A DNA stretch of 33,486 nucleotides, taken from the NCBI GenBank assembly GCA_017858095.1, contig JAFMCB010000010.1, positions 1-33,486 on the forward strand. The letters run 5' to 3'. The DNA comes from Methylophilaceae bacterium. Lineage in GTDB: Bacteria; Pseudomonadota; Gammaproteobacteria; Burkholderiales; Methylophilaceae. The notes under the pieces were generated by a model that saw nothing but the letters and a program-made list of their open reading frames with translations, ran no database searches and was not told the DNA's origin. Of the stretch, positions 1-7,337 are shown piece by piece (the first letter of the stretch is position 1; every line of letters starts with the position of its first letter). A program made the translations under genes and the position numbers.

Positions 1-200
1 GATTGGCTGCAAAGTTTATAAATACATGGATCATAGTTCCATGGCATTAATGGAAATAAAATTCCTCCTGCAGCCCCAGATGCTTCACTGCCAATAAACG
101 TCTTATCAACAATGTAAACCTCAGCGCCTTTTTTTGCTAACTCTGCTGCTGTCAAACAACCTATGATTCCTCCACCAATGACGACAACTTTTTGTTTCAT
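1..200 (-). CDS. ThiO/DadA-like FAD-dependent amine oxidoreductase (5' part only)
   Basis: Only the N-terminal 66 or so codons lie in the window; the gene runs off the left edge. The translation starts MKQKVVVIGGGIIGCLTAAE, a classic FAD-binding Rossmann dinucleotide fold (GxGxxG at about residues 9-14), followed by an acidic residue at the end of the second strand (YIVD) and a segment SEASGAAGGILFPLMPW typical of the glycine oxidase (ThiO) / D-amino-acid dehydrogenase family. In that family ThiO makes iminoglycine for the thiazole of thiamine. Its start codon overlaps the stop of the upstream antiporter gene (ATGA, 197-200), so the two are probably translationally coupled. Assignment to ThiO rather than another DAO-family enzyme is inference, since the substrate-binding part is missing. 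Confidence 0.75.
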   Translation of the reverse strand, partial: MKQKVVVIGGGIIGCLTAAELAKKGAEVYIVDKTFIGSEASGAAGGILFPLMPWNYDPCIYKLCSQ

Positions 201-2176
201 TTTGACCCTGCGAATGCATATTTATGAAACTTTGATATATTTGGTTGGGTTCCAAGAATTACAATAATATCCCCAACCCCTAAAACTATATCAGGCCTTG
301 GGTCAATATTTTCTAGCATATTTGGCCTTCTGAGATATTGAACTTCAACATCAATATCTCCAATTTGTAACTCAGAAAGTTTGTGGCCTAATATAAAGGA
401 ATTATGAGAAATCTCCTCGGAATGCAATTCCAATTGTTGATTTGAATTAATGTCATCATCTATATCGGTAGATCCTTTAAAGTATCCTCTAAACATTTTA
501 TATCTCTCTTCCCTAAACTCTCTTATTCGACGAATAATTCTTTTTAGTGGAACCCCTAAAATTAGTAAAGTCTGTGAGGCAAGCATTAAGCTTCCCTCCA
601 AAACTTCGGGTATGACTTCTGAGGCGCCATCATTTTGCAATTGGACAATAGTAGAATCATCTGCAGTTCTAACAATTACAGGTAAATCTGGATAATCATC
701 TCTTATTACATGAAGAACTTTTGAAGAGGCTCTGTCATCTGCATAGGTTATAACAATGGCTTTTGCCTTAGCAATACCAGCAGCTTTTAAGACAACCCGC
801 CTGCTAGCATCGCCATACATCACTAATTCTCCAGCACTGGCAGCGTCGTTGACTCTATTTAAATCCATATCAATTGCTATGAATGAAGTTGACTCTTCTT
901 TTAAGAATCTCGCTAAATATTGTCCACTTCTTCCAAAACCACAAAGGATTACATGGTCATTTAATACCTTGCCAGTATCTTCAATATTAGCTACAACCTT
1001 TTGACTATTTCTTAAATAATTTTTTGATAAAAATCTAGCAATTTTGCCGTTTAATGGAATTAAAAATGGAGAAACCAACATAGATAATAAGCAAGTAGAT
1101 AGTATAATTTGAAACAAGTCACCAGTTAACAAACCTTGGTCATTACCCAGAGATAAAACAACAAAACTAAATTCACCCGCTTGCCCTAAAATAATACCCA
1201 CTCTCAAGCCAACGCCCCACTCATAACTATAAATTTTTGTAAGCACGCTGATTAAAATTACTTTAAAGAAGGTATATAGAGTAAATATTGCAATAATAAT
1301 AAAAAGATAATCTATAAAAATAGATATATTGAGCATCATTCCAATACTTATAAAAAAGAGTCCTAATAAAATATCTCTAAATGATGCGATATCAGATTCA
1401 ACTTGATAACGGTATCTTGTCTCAGAGATTAACATCCCCGCAATAAATGCTCCCAATGCATATGAGAGTCCTGTTAGATTAGTTAAATAAGAAAAAATTA
1501 AAGTAATCATGAGAACATTTAATACAAATAATTCTCTCGATTTTTGTTTCGCAACAATTCCAAACCAAAAATTCAATATTGGTTTTCCCAACCAAAAAAG
1601 AATTGTGAATAATATTAAAACTTTTATAAAAATTAATCCTGAAATTGTGTACAAGTCATAGGAATCTGAACTGATTGCAGGAATAAGAATGAGAATTGGT
1701 ATTACCGCCAAATCCTGAAAAAGTAAAATACCCGTTGCTAATTTTCCATGACGACTATTTAAATCAATTCGCTCAACTAATATTTTCAAAACAATCGCAG
1801 TGGACGATAAAGAAAAAGCAGATCCAATAATAAAAGCTGATCCAAAATTCAAATTAAAAAGTCTTGAAATAGCCATAGTTGTTAAAATTGTTGTAACAAC
1901 TTGAATGGCCCCTAAACCAAAAATAATTTTCCTCATTGAATTAAGTTTTGGCAGACTAAACTCGAGACCTATTGTAAACATTAGAAAAACAATACCAAAT
2001 TCAACAAAATGTTTTACAGACTCAGTATTTGGTAATAAGCCAAATGCAAACGGTCCTAAGAGAAGACCTACAAAAAAATATGCAATCGTGGAGGAAATTC
2101 TAAGATATCTAAAAACGGCAACAGCGGCAACTGAACTAACAAGAAGAATAAGGATTAATTCTATAGATTGAAACAT
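197..2176 (-). CDS. CPA2-family (Kef-type) monovalent cation:proton antiporter with RCK domains
   Basis: A 659-residue inner-membrane protein. Residues 1 to about 380 hold roughly 12-13 hydrophobic segments of the Na+/H+ exchanger fold, including the FQDLAVIP motif (Q154-D155) typical of CPA2 proteins. A cytoplasmic RCK-N/TrkA-N domain follows (about 406-525) with the NAD-binding motif GFGRSG (413-418), then an RCK-C/TrkA-C domain (about 580-659). KefB/KefC/YbaL-type proteins of this architecture exchange K+ or Na+ for protons and sense nucleotides through the RCK domain. No glutathione-site evidence lets me choose KefB or KefC, so no symbol is given. The gene is divergent from kdsD across a 75-nt AT-rich spacer and is coupled to the downstream oxidoreductase by an ATGA overlap. 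Confidence 0.88.
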   Translation of the reverse strand: MFQSIELILILLVSSVAAVAVFRYLRISSTIAYFFVGLLLGPFAFGLLPNTESVKHFVEFGIVFLMFTIGLEFSLPKLNSMRKIIFGLGAIQVVTTILTTMAISRLFNLNFGSAFIIGSAFSLSSTAIVLKILVERIDLNSRHGKLATGILLFQDLAVIPILILIPAISSDSYDLYTISGLIFIKVLILFTILFWLGKPILNFWFGIVAKQKSRELFVLNVLMITLIFSYLTNLTGLSYALGAFIAGMLISETRYRYQVESDIASFRDILLGLFFISIGMMLNISIFIDYLFIIIAIFTLYTFFKVILISVLTKIYSYEWGVGLRVGIILGQAGEFSFVVLSLGNDQGLLTGDLFQIILSTCLLSMLVSPFLIPLNGKIARFLSKNYLRNSQKVVANIEDTGKVLNDHVILCGFGRSGQYLARFLKEESTSFIAIDMDLNRVNDAASAGELVMYGDASRRVVLKAAGIAKAKAIVITYADDRASSKVLHVIRDDYPDLPVIVRTADDSTIVQLQNDGASEVIPEVLEGSLMLASQTLLILGVPLKRIIRRIREFREERYKMFRGYFKGSTDIDDDINSNQQLELHSEEISHNSFILGHKLSELQIGDIDVEVQYLRRPNMLENIDPRPDIVLGVGDIIVILGTQPNISKFHKYAFAGSK

Positions 2177-2224
2177 GATTTTTTTATTTTTATATAATTC
2201 CTTTATTCTACTATCATTCCCTTT

Positions 2225-2230
2225 TATACT
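2225..2230 (+). promoter_or_regulatory. Candidate -10 box for the kdsD-lpt-rpoN-pts run
   Basis: TATACT sits 22 nt before the kdsD start, inside the 75-nt divergent spacer. The -35 region (about 2202-2207, TTTATT) is poor, so this is only a candidate. Spacing would put the transcript start near 2237. Confidence 0.35.
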
Positions 2231-2251
2231 ATCTAAAAACTAGAAAAAACC

Positions 2252-3226
2252 ATGAAGAAAAATTCACAACAAATAATAGATTTTGCGCAAAATATTTTAT
2301 CAATTGAGGCGGAAGAGATAAATAATGCTAAGAGTACAATTGACGAAAAGTTTGTTGAGCTTGCAAAACTAATTCTTTCTTGCAGAGGAAGAATAGTTTT
2401 GAGTGGAATGGGAAAATCTGGCCATATTGCTAGAAAAATAGCTTCTACTTTCTCCAGTACCGGGACAGCAGCATTCTTCATGCACCCTGGTGAAGCAAGT
2501 CATGGTGATCTTGGAATGATTCAGAGAGAAGATATCGTAATTTTCTTTTCTAATTCAGGCAAGAGTGATGAGTTGACTGCCATTATTCCTAATATTAAAA
2601 GAATTGGGGCAAAAATTATTTCTATAACAAATAATAATGCATCATTTCTAACCTCTCAAAGTGATATTCATATTAATTTAAATGTAAAAAAAGAGGCATG
2701 CCCTCTTGGATTAGCTCCTACGGCAAGTTCTACCGTTGCTCTTGCTTTTGGCGATGCATTGGCTTTAAGCGTTTTGGATTTAAAAGAATTCACCGCAGAA
2801 GATTTCATTAGATCCCATCCAGGTGGCAATCTTGGTAAAAATATTTTATTAAAAGTCTCAGATATTATGCGCAAAGGTAAAGAAATTCCAATTATCTCAA
2901 CCTCTCAATCTATTGGAGATGCCATAAAAGAAATTTCTAATAAATTATTAGGCTTTACAGCAGTTGTAAATAAAAATGGTCAACCTATAGGTATTTTCAC
3001 AGATGGTGATTTAAGAAGAGCACTTTTAAAAAATTATTCATTAACTGATAGCATTGAGGATGTTATGACAAAAAAACCAATTACGTTAATAGATAATCAA
3101 TTAGCGATCGATGCTATTAATAAAATGGAAGATTCAAAAATTAATAGTTTCTTAGTTTTAAATATAAAAGGTGATTTAGTTGGGGTAATTAATTTACAAG
3201 ATTTACTGAAATCAAAAGTAATCTAA
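2252..3226 (+). CDS. kdsD: Arabinose-5-phosphate isomerase
   Basis: This cytoplasmic enzyme converts ribulose 5-phosphate to arabinose 5-phosphate, the first committed step to Kdo for lipid A-core LPS. The 324-residue length is normal. An SIS domain (about 30-200) carries GMGKSGH (52-58), SHGDLGMI (83-90) and SNSGKSDE (100-107). Residues K55, E107, E148 and H189 (in RSHPGGNLG) match the catalytic set known from E. coli KdsD, allowing for a four-residue offset. Two CBS domains follow (about 205-260 and 270-324). It opens the plus-strand LPS/rpoN/PTS run and its stop overlaps the lptC start by one base (TAATG). The Kdo-8-phosphate phosphatase gene kdsC, which often comes next, is absent here. 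Confidence 0.95.
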   Translation: MKKNSQQIIDFAQNILSIEAEEINNAKSTIDEKFVELAKLILSCRGRIVLSGMGKSGHIARKIASTFSSTGTAAFFMHPGEASHGDLGMIQREDIVIFFSNSGKSDELTAIIPNIKRIGAKIISITNNNASFLTSQSDIHINLNVKKEACPLGLAPTASSTVALAFGDALALSVLDLKEFTAEDFIRSHPGGNLGKNILLKVSDIMRKGKEIPIISTSQSIGDAIKEISNKLLGFTAVVNKNGQPIGIFTDGDLRRALLKNYSLTDSIEDVMTKKPITLIDNQLAIDAINKMEDSKINSFLVLNIKGDLVGVINLQDLLKSKVI

Positions 3227-3804
3227 TGGAAACAAAATTTTCAGCTTTTTTTGTTCTTTTTTTCGTATTAATAATTGCAATATCTTCTTATTATTTAAAA
3301 AATGAGGTTATACGAGAATTCTCAAGCAATGAACAAAAGCTTACAGGGGCCCCAGAATTTTTTTTAAAAAACTTTTCTTCAAAACAAACAAAAAAAGATG
3401 GAAGTCTTAAATTTATTTTTTCCGGAAATGAAATGAAAAGTTTTAAGCATGCTGATATTACAAAAGTTAAATTCCCAATATTTAAAAAATTTGAAAATAA
3501 TATTGAACATTCATTAATCGTAAGTGAAAATGCAGACATTATTAACAAAGGGGATCAAATTATTCTAAAAGATAATGTAACCTTGACAAGATTTCCAACC
3601 AAGACCCGTAAACAATTAAAATTATTTACAAGCGAGCTAAATATTTTTCCAAATGATGATTATGTTTCATCGAGCCAACCAATAAAAATTGTCCAGGAAC
3701 CAAACATAGAAATTAATGGGGTTGGCATGATTTATAACAAGACTGAAAACACATTTAAAATTTTAAAAAAAGTTACCGTATATTATGAAAAACCTAAAAA
3801 GTAA
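3226..3804 (+). CDS. lptC: LPS export protein LptC
   Basis: A 192-residue bitopic inner-membrane protein. One N-terminal hydrophobic segment (about residues 7-24) is followed by a beta-rich periplasmic domain with YrbK/LptC-like character. In the Lpt machine LptC takes LPS from the LptB2FG ABC transporter and hands it to LptA. Sequence conservation in this family is low, so the call rests on the topology, size and the position between kdsD and lptA-lptB. The start ATG shares its A with the kdsD stop, and its 3' end overlaps lptA by 20 nt. Lysine- and asparagine-rich composition fits the AT-rich neighbourhood. Confidence 0.85.
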   Translation: METKFSAFFVLFFVLIIAISSYYLKNEVIREFSSNEQKLTGAPEFFLKNFSSKQTKKDGSLKFIFSGNEMKSFKHADITKVKFPIFKKFENNIEHSLIVSENADIINKGDQIILKDNVTLTRFPTKTRKQLKLFTSELNIFPNDDYVSSSQPIKIVQEPNIEINGVGMIYNKTENTFKILKKVTVYYEKPKK

Positions 3805-4306
3805 TATTTTTACTAAAAAAATATTTTTACTAATCTCTTTGATAATTTCATTTGACGTATTAAGTGAAAAAAGTGATAAAGATAAACCTATTGAAATAGA
3901 GGCAGATTCAATGACCGTTGATGACTCTAAGAGCACTAGTATTTATGAGGGGGATGTGATTTTAACTCAAGGCACATTAATAATTAAAGCTGATACATTA
4001 ATCGTAAGAGAGGATAAACAAGGTTTTCAGCACAGTACTTCTATTGGAAAACCTACAACCTTTAAGCAAAAAATGGAGGGGTCTGATAAATTTATTCAAG
4101 GCAAAGCTCTAAGAATTGAATATGATGGGCACATGGATAAAATTCATCTTTATAAAAATGCTGAAGTAAAACGTGGTGATGATATTGTTGTTGGTGATTA
4201 TATTACTTACGATGCCAATGCCGAAATTGCTCAAGCCATGTCAAATAATAGTTCTAACTCGGGAAAAAAATCTCGAACGAAAGCTATCATAAAACCAAAA
4301 GACTAA
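3785..4306 (+). CDS. lptA: Periplasmic LPS transport protein LptA
   Basis: A 173-residue protein with a signal peptide (KNLKSNIFTKK basic start, hydrophobic core about 13-26, cleavage probably just after SFDVLS). The mature part starts KPIEIEADSMTVDD and contains YEGDVILTQGTLIIKAD, the OstA/LptA beta-jellyroll repeat signature. LptA oligomerises into the periplasmic bridge that carries LPS to LptD at the outer membrane. It starts inside the end of lptC and is followed three bases later by lptB, an arrangement typical of Proteobacteria. The C-terminal tail (about 145-173) is Ser/Asn/Lys-rich and probably disordered. Confidence 0.92.
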   Translation: MKNLKSNIFTKKIFLLISLIISFDVLSEKSDKDKPIEIEADSMTVDDSKSTSIYEGDVILTQGTLIIKADTLIVREDKQGFQHSTSIGKPTTFKQKMEGSDKFIQGKALRIEYDGHMDKIHLYKNAEVKRGDDIVVGDYITYDANAEIAQAMSNNSSNSGKKSRTKAIIKPKD

Positions 4307-4309
4307 ATT

Positions 4310-5032
4310 ATGTCTGAACTCTCTATTCAAAATTTAAGAAAAAGTTTTAAACAAAATAAAGTTGTTAAGGATATATCGTTGACTGTTAATAGTGGCGAGG
4401 TCATCGGCTTGCTTGGGCCAAACGGCGCTGGTAAAACCACTTCTTTTTACATGATAGTTGGTTTAGTCCAGGCTGATCACGGAACAATTGAAATTGATGG
4501 TATGAATATCACAAAGAGTCCAATTCACTTTCGAGCAAAAAAAGGTATTTCTTACCTGCCGCAAGAGCCCTCAATATTTAGAAAAATGACGGTGTCTCAA
4601 AATATCCTTTCTATTATTGAGCTCAATGAAAAGTCAAAATCTAAACAAAATAATAAATTAAATGAATTGCTTGATGAGCTTAATATACAGCACATTAAAA
4701 ATCACACCGCAATCAGCCTATCTGGAGGCGAAAGAAGGAGAGTTGAAATTGCTCGATGCCTTGCAACAGACCCAAAATTTATTTTACTGGATGAGCCTTT
4801 CGCTGGAATAGACCCCATCGCAGTCATTGACATTCAAAACATAATTACTCAACTAACATATAAAAATATTGGTGTTCTAATTACAGATCATAATGTAAGA
4901 GAAACATTGGGGATATGCGATCGAGCTTACATTGTCAATCAAGGAGAAATATTTGCTTCGGGAGTACCGCGTGACATTGTAGCAAATCAAAAAGTTAAAG
5001 AAATTTATTTAGGGAAAAATTTCGTATTGTAA
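4310..5032 (+). CDS. lptB: LPS export ABC transporter ATPase LptB
   Basis: A 240-residue ABC ATPase that powers LPS extraction from the inner membrane with LptFG. All motifs are intact: Walker [10 protein letters not shown] (36-44), Q-loop YLPQEPS (about 82-88), signature [13 protein letters not shown] (137-149), Walker B FILLDEP (157-163) and the switch histidine in ITDHN (H194). The LSGGERRR form and FAGIDPIAV after Walker B are characteristic of LptB rather than amino-acid importers. LptF and LptG are not in the window. The stop overlaps the rpoN start by one base (TAATG), so sigma-54 production is probably translationally tied to LPS export genes. Confidence 0.97.
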   Translation: MSELSIQNLRKSFKQNKVVKDISLTVNSGEVIGLLGPNGAGKTTSFYMIVGLVQADHGTIEIDGMNITKSPIHFRAKKGISYLPQEPSIFRKMTVSQNILSIIELNEKSKSKQNNKLNELLDELNIQHIKNHTAISLSGGERRRVEIARCLATDPKFILLDEPFAGIDPIAVIDIQNIITQLTYKNIGVLITDHNVRETLGICDRAYIVNQGEIFASGVPRDIVANQKVKEIYLGKNFVL

Positions 5033-6351
5033 TGAAGCTTAGCTTTAATCTTAAATTATCCCAGTCCCTAAAATTAACCCCTCTTCTTCAGCAATCAATC
5101 AAATTATTGCAAGCATCGCAGGTTGAGATAAATGATTTAATTAATGACTATATTAATGAAAATCCATTCCTAGAGTACGAGGATAATCTCAGTATTTCTA
5201 AACCTAGAAATCAGTACACAAAAAATTATAACGCCAATGAAAATCAAGATGATTTTTATGATATTTTTGAAAATCAAACAAAAAATCTGACTTTAAAAGA
5301 GTTTTTAATAGAAAACTCTGGGGTATTCTCAATGTCAGAAAGAGAGCAGTTAGTATTTTATTATTTAATTGATGCAATAAATGATGATGGTTATTTGATC
5401 ACAGATTTTCATGATTTAATAAATGATATCCCCATATCACCAGAAATAAGCTTCTTTGAATTAGAGGCAGCTCTCAAAACTATTCAAGCATGTTCACATC
5501 CTGGAATTGGTTCTCGAAATTTAAGTGAATGTTTAACCTTGCAACTAGAAAATATAAAAGATACAAAAAATATAACAAAAATTGCACAAATAATTACAAA
5601 GGATTATTTAAACTATATCCCGGCAAATAAGGTGAGTGAATTATCAAGGAAAATAAGTGCATCAGAAGATGAAATTCAAAATGCTATCAAGCTAATTAAA
5701 AGTCTGAACCCAAGACCCGGGCAAATTTTTAAAGCCATTGAAAAGAATGACTTTATCAATCATGACTTAGAGGTGATCAATAAAAATAATCAATGGGAAA
5801 TATTTCTCAATGATGAAGAGTTCTTAAAATTGAAAATAGTAAATCATTATGATGAATTGCTTCAAAAAGAAAATTCCTTAAAAGATAAATTTCAAGAAGC
5901 AAGATGGCTGGTAAAAAATCTTGAGCAACGATCAATTACTATATTAAGAGTGTCGAAAGAAATAATGTCATACCAAGTAAATTTTTTAGATAATGGTGAA
6001 GAGTTTATAAAGCCGTTAAAATTAAAAGATATTGCTGAAAAATTAGAACTGCATGAATCGACAATTTCAAGGGTAACTAATAATAAATTTATTAAAACAC
6101 CTCATGGACTGTTTGAGCTTAAATTTTTCTTTAGTAAGGCTGTAGCCTCAACAGAAAAAGATGGCACTTCATCAAAGTCAATTCTAGCCAAGATCAGATA
6201 TATAGTGAATAATGAAGATAAAAAGAAACCTTACTCTGATGAAAAAATTGTCTTATTACTTAAACAGGAAGGGATCGTAGTGGCTCGAAGAACAATTGCA
6301 AAGTACAGGGATATTTTAAATATTGCTCCCTCTAATCAAAGAAAAGGATAA
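5032..6351 (+). CDS. rpoN: RNA polymerase sigma-54 factor
   Basis: A 439-residue sigma-54, somewhat short for the family, with the reduction probably in acidic region II. Region I is Gln/Leu-rich (LSQSLKLTPLLQQSIKLLQ, about 9-27) and contacts activator ATPases. The core-binding region spans about 80-300, a helix-turn-helix lies around LKDIAEKLELHESTISRVT, and the RpoN box ARRTIAKYR (418-426, consensus ARRTVAKYR) reads the -24 element. All parts needed for activity seem present. It is followed by hpf as in most Proteobacteria. The only response regulator of the NtrC type seen nearby (ntrX) has lost the sigma-54-activating ATPase, so its activator must be encoded elsewhere. Confidence 0.97.
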   Translation: MKLSFNLKLSQSLKLTPLLQQSIKLLQASQVEINDLINDYINENPFLEYEDNLSISKPRNQYTKNYNANENQDDFYDIFENQTKNLTLKEFLIENSGVFSMSEREQLVFYYLIDAINDDGYLITDFHDLINDIPISPEISFFELEAALKTIQACSHPGIGSRNLSECLTLQLENIKDTKNITKIAQIITKDYLNYIPANKVSELSRKISASEDEIQNAIKLIKSLNPRPGQIFKAIEKNDFINHDLEVINKNNQWEIFLNDEEFLKLKIVNHYDELLQKENSLKDKFQEARWLVKNLEQRSITILRVSKEIMSYQVNFLDNGEEFIKPLKLKDIAEKLELHESTISRVTNNKFIKTPHGLFELKFFFSKAVASTEKDGTSSKSILAKIRYIVNNEDKKKPYSDEKIVLLLKQEGIVVARRTIAKYRDILNIAPSNQRKG

Positions 6352-6355
6352 AAAA

Positions 6356-6679
6356 ATGAATTTAAGCATTAGTGGTCATCAACTTGAAATTACTGCTTCA
6401 CTAAAAGACCACATAGAGAAAAAATTCACAAAATTAACTAATCATTTTGATCATGTGATTGATGCAAAATTTACATTAAGTGTTGAAAAGCTCAATCATG
6501 TTGCCGAAGCAACCATTCACTTACCGAAAGCAGATTTACATGCTATTTCTACTGATGAAAATATGTATCATGCAATTGAGCTAGTGATAAATAAACTTGA
6601 TAGACAGGTTATAAAATTTAAAGAAAAAACTTTTGATCATCATCAACTTGATGGGTCAATCAAACGTAAGATCGATTAA
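6356..6679 (+). CDS. hpf: Ribosome hibernation promoting factor, short form
   Basis: I place the start at the ATG at 6356, preceded by AAAGGA, giving 107 residues MNLSISGHQLEITASLKDHI. A longer reading frame from 6323 would overlap rpoN and extend past the family N-terminus. The protein has the S30AE/sigma-54-modulation fold, with the conserved LxITxxLxxxIExK pattern at the start and a DLHAISTDENMYHAIELVINKLDRQ segment that is diagnostic. HPF binds the 30S decoding centre in stationary phase and promotes 100S dimers or inactive ribosomes. It lies five bases after the rpoN stop, its classic location. Confidence 0.93.
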   Translation: MNLSISGHQLEITASLKDHIEKKFTKLTNHFDHVIDAKFTLSVEKLNHVAEATIHLPKADLHAISTDENMYHAIELVINKLDRQVIKFKEKTFDHHQLDGSIKRKID

Positions 6680-6682
6680 ATC

Positions 6683-7075
6683 ATGGTTGGATATCTTCTT
6701 GTCACTCACGGTGAAATAGGAAGCTCACTTGCTGACTGTGTTTATCATATTTTTAATAAAAAAATTTCTCGATTAGACTGTATTTCAATTAATCCAACAG
6801 ATGATATTGATAAGAAAAAAATAGCTATTTCACAAAAAATTAAGAAAAATAACTCCGGAGATGGTGTCATTATTTTTACAGATATTATTGGAGCAACCCC
6901 ATGTAATATTTTAAAAGATTTTATTATCAAGAATAAAGTTGAAGTTTTAACTGGTGTGAATGCAGCCATGCTTATCAAAGCACTTTCTTCAAAAAATAAA
7001 GATTTAAATAATATTATTCAAGACTGCATAGAGGCAGCTGAAGAAAATATTTTACAGATTGCTCCAGATGATTAA
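6683..7075 (+). CDS. PTS EIIA component, mannose family (regulatory type)
   Basis: A 130-residue soluble EIIA-Man domain. The N-terminus MVGYLLVTHGEIGSSL carries the phosphorylated histidine (His9, matching His10 of ManX), and the middle has IIFTDIIGATPCNI, a conserved EIIA-Man segment. In betaproteobacteria a lone EIIA-Man sits with HPr and EI and is thought to act in regulation rather than sugar uptake, because matching EIIB/EIIC genes are usually missing; none is visible here. It follows hpf by three bases. The genes that normally lie between (ptsN, hprK, rapZ) are absent. The HPr start lies within its last codons. Confidence 0.9.
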   Translation: MVGYLLVTHGEIGSSLADCVYHIFNKKISRLDCISINPTDDIDKKKIAISQKIKKNNSGDGVIIFTDIIGATPCNILKDFIIKNKVEVLTGVNAAMLIKALSSKNKDLNNIIQDCIEAAEENILQIAPDD

Positions 7076-7337
7076 AAAAAAAATAAAAATCATTAATAAA
7101 CTAGGACTGCATGCAAGGGCCTCGAGCAAACTTACTGAATTAGCAAACAAATTTAAATGTGAAATCAAAATAAAAAAAGGGAATGAAGAGGCGGATGCAA
7201 AGAATATGATGGATATTCTTATGTTATCGGCTAGTTTTGAATCAAAAGTGGATGTTACTTTTTCAGGAATTGATGAGAAAAAAGCAGCAGAAGAAATAGA
7301 AAAGCTTTTTTTAAACTTTTTTGGTGAAGGTGAATAA
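7068..7337 (+). CDS. ptsH: Phosphocarrier protein HPr
   Basis: The ATG at 7068 overlaps the EIIA stop (ATGATTAA) and yields an 89-residue protein that lines up with HPr numbering; an in-frame TTG at 7059 would add three residues and is unlikely. His15 in KLGLHARASSKL is the EI-phosphorylated residue. The helix that normally reads KSIMGVMML is AKNMMDILML here, so the regulatory Ser46 is Asn46. HPr carries phosphate from EI to EIIA proteins. Its stop overlaps the ptsI start (TAATG). The absence of Ser46 fits the absence of an HPr kinase gene at its usual place. Confidence 0.93.
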   Translation: MIKKKIKIINKLGLHARASSKLTELANKFKCEIKIKKGNEEADAKNMMDILMLSASFESKVDVTFSGIDEKKAAEEIEKLFLNFFGEGE

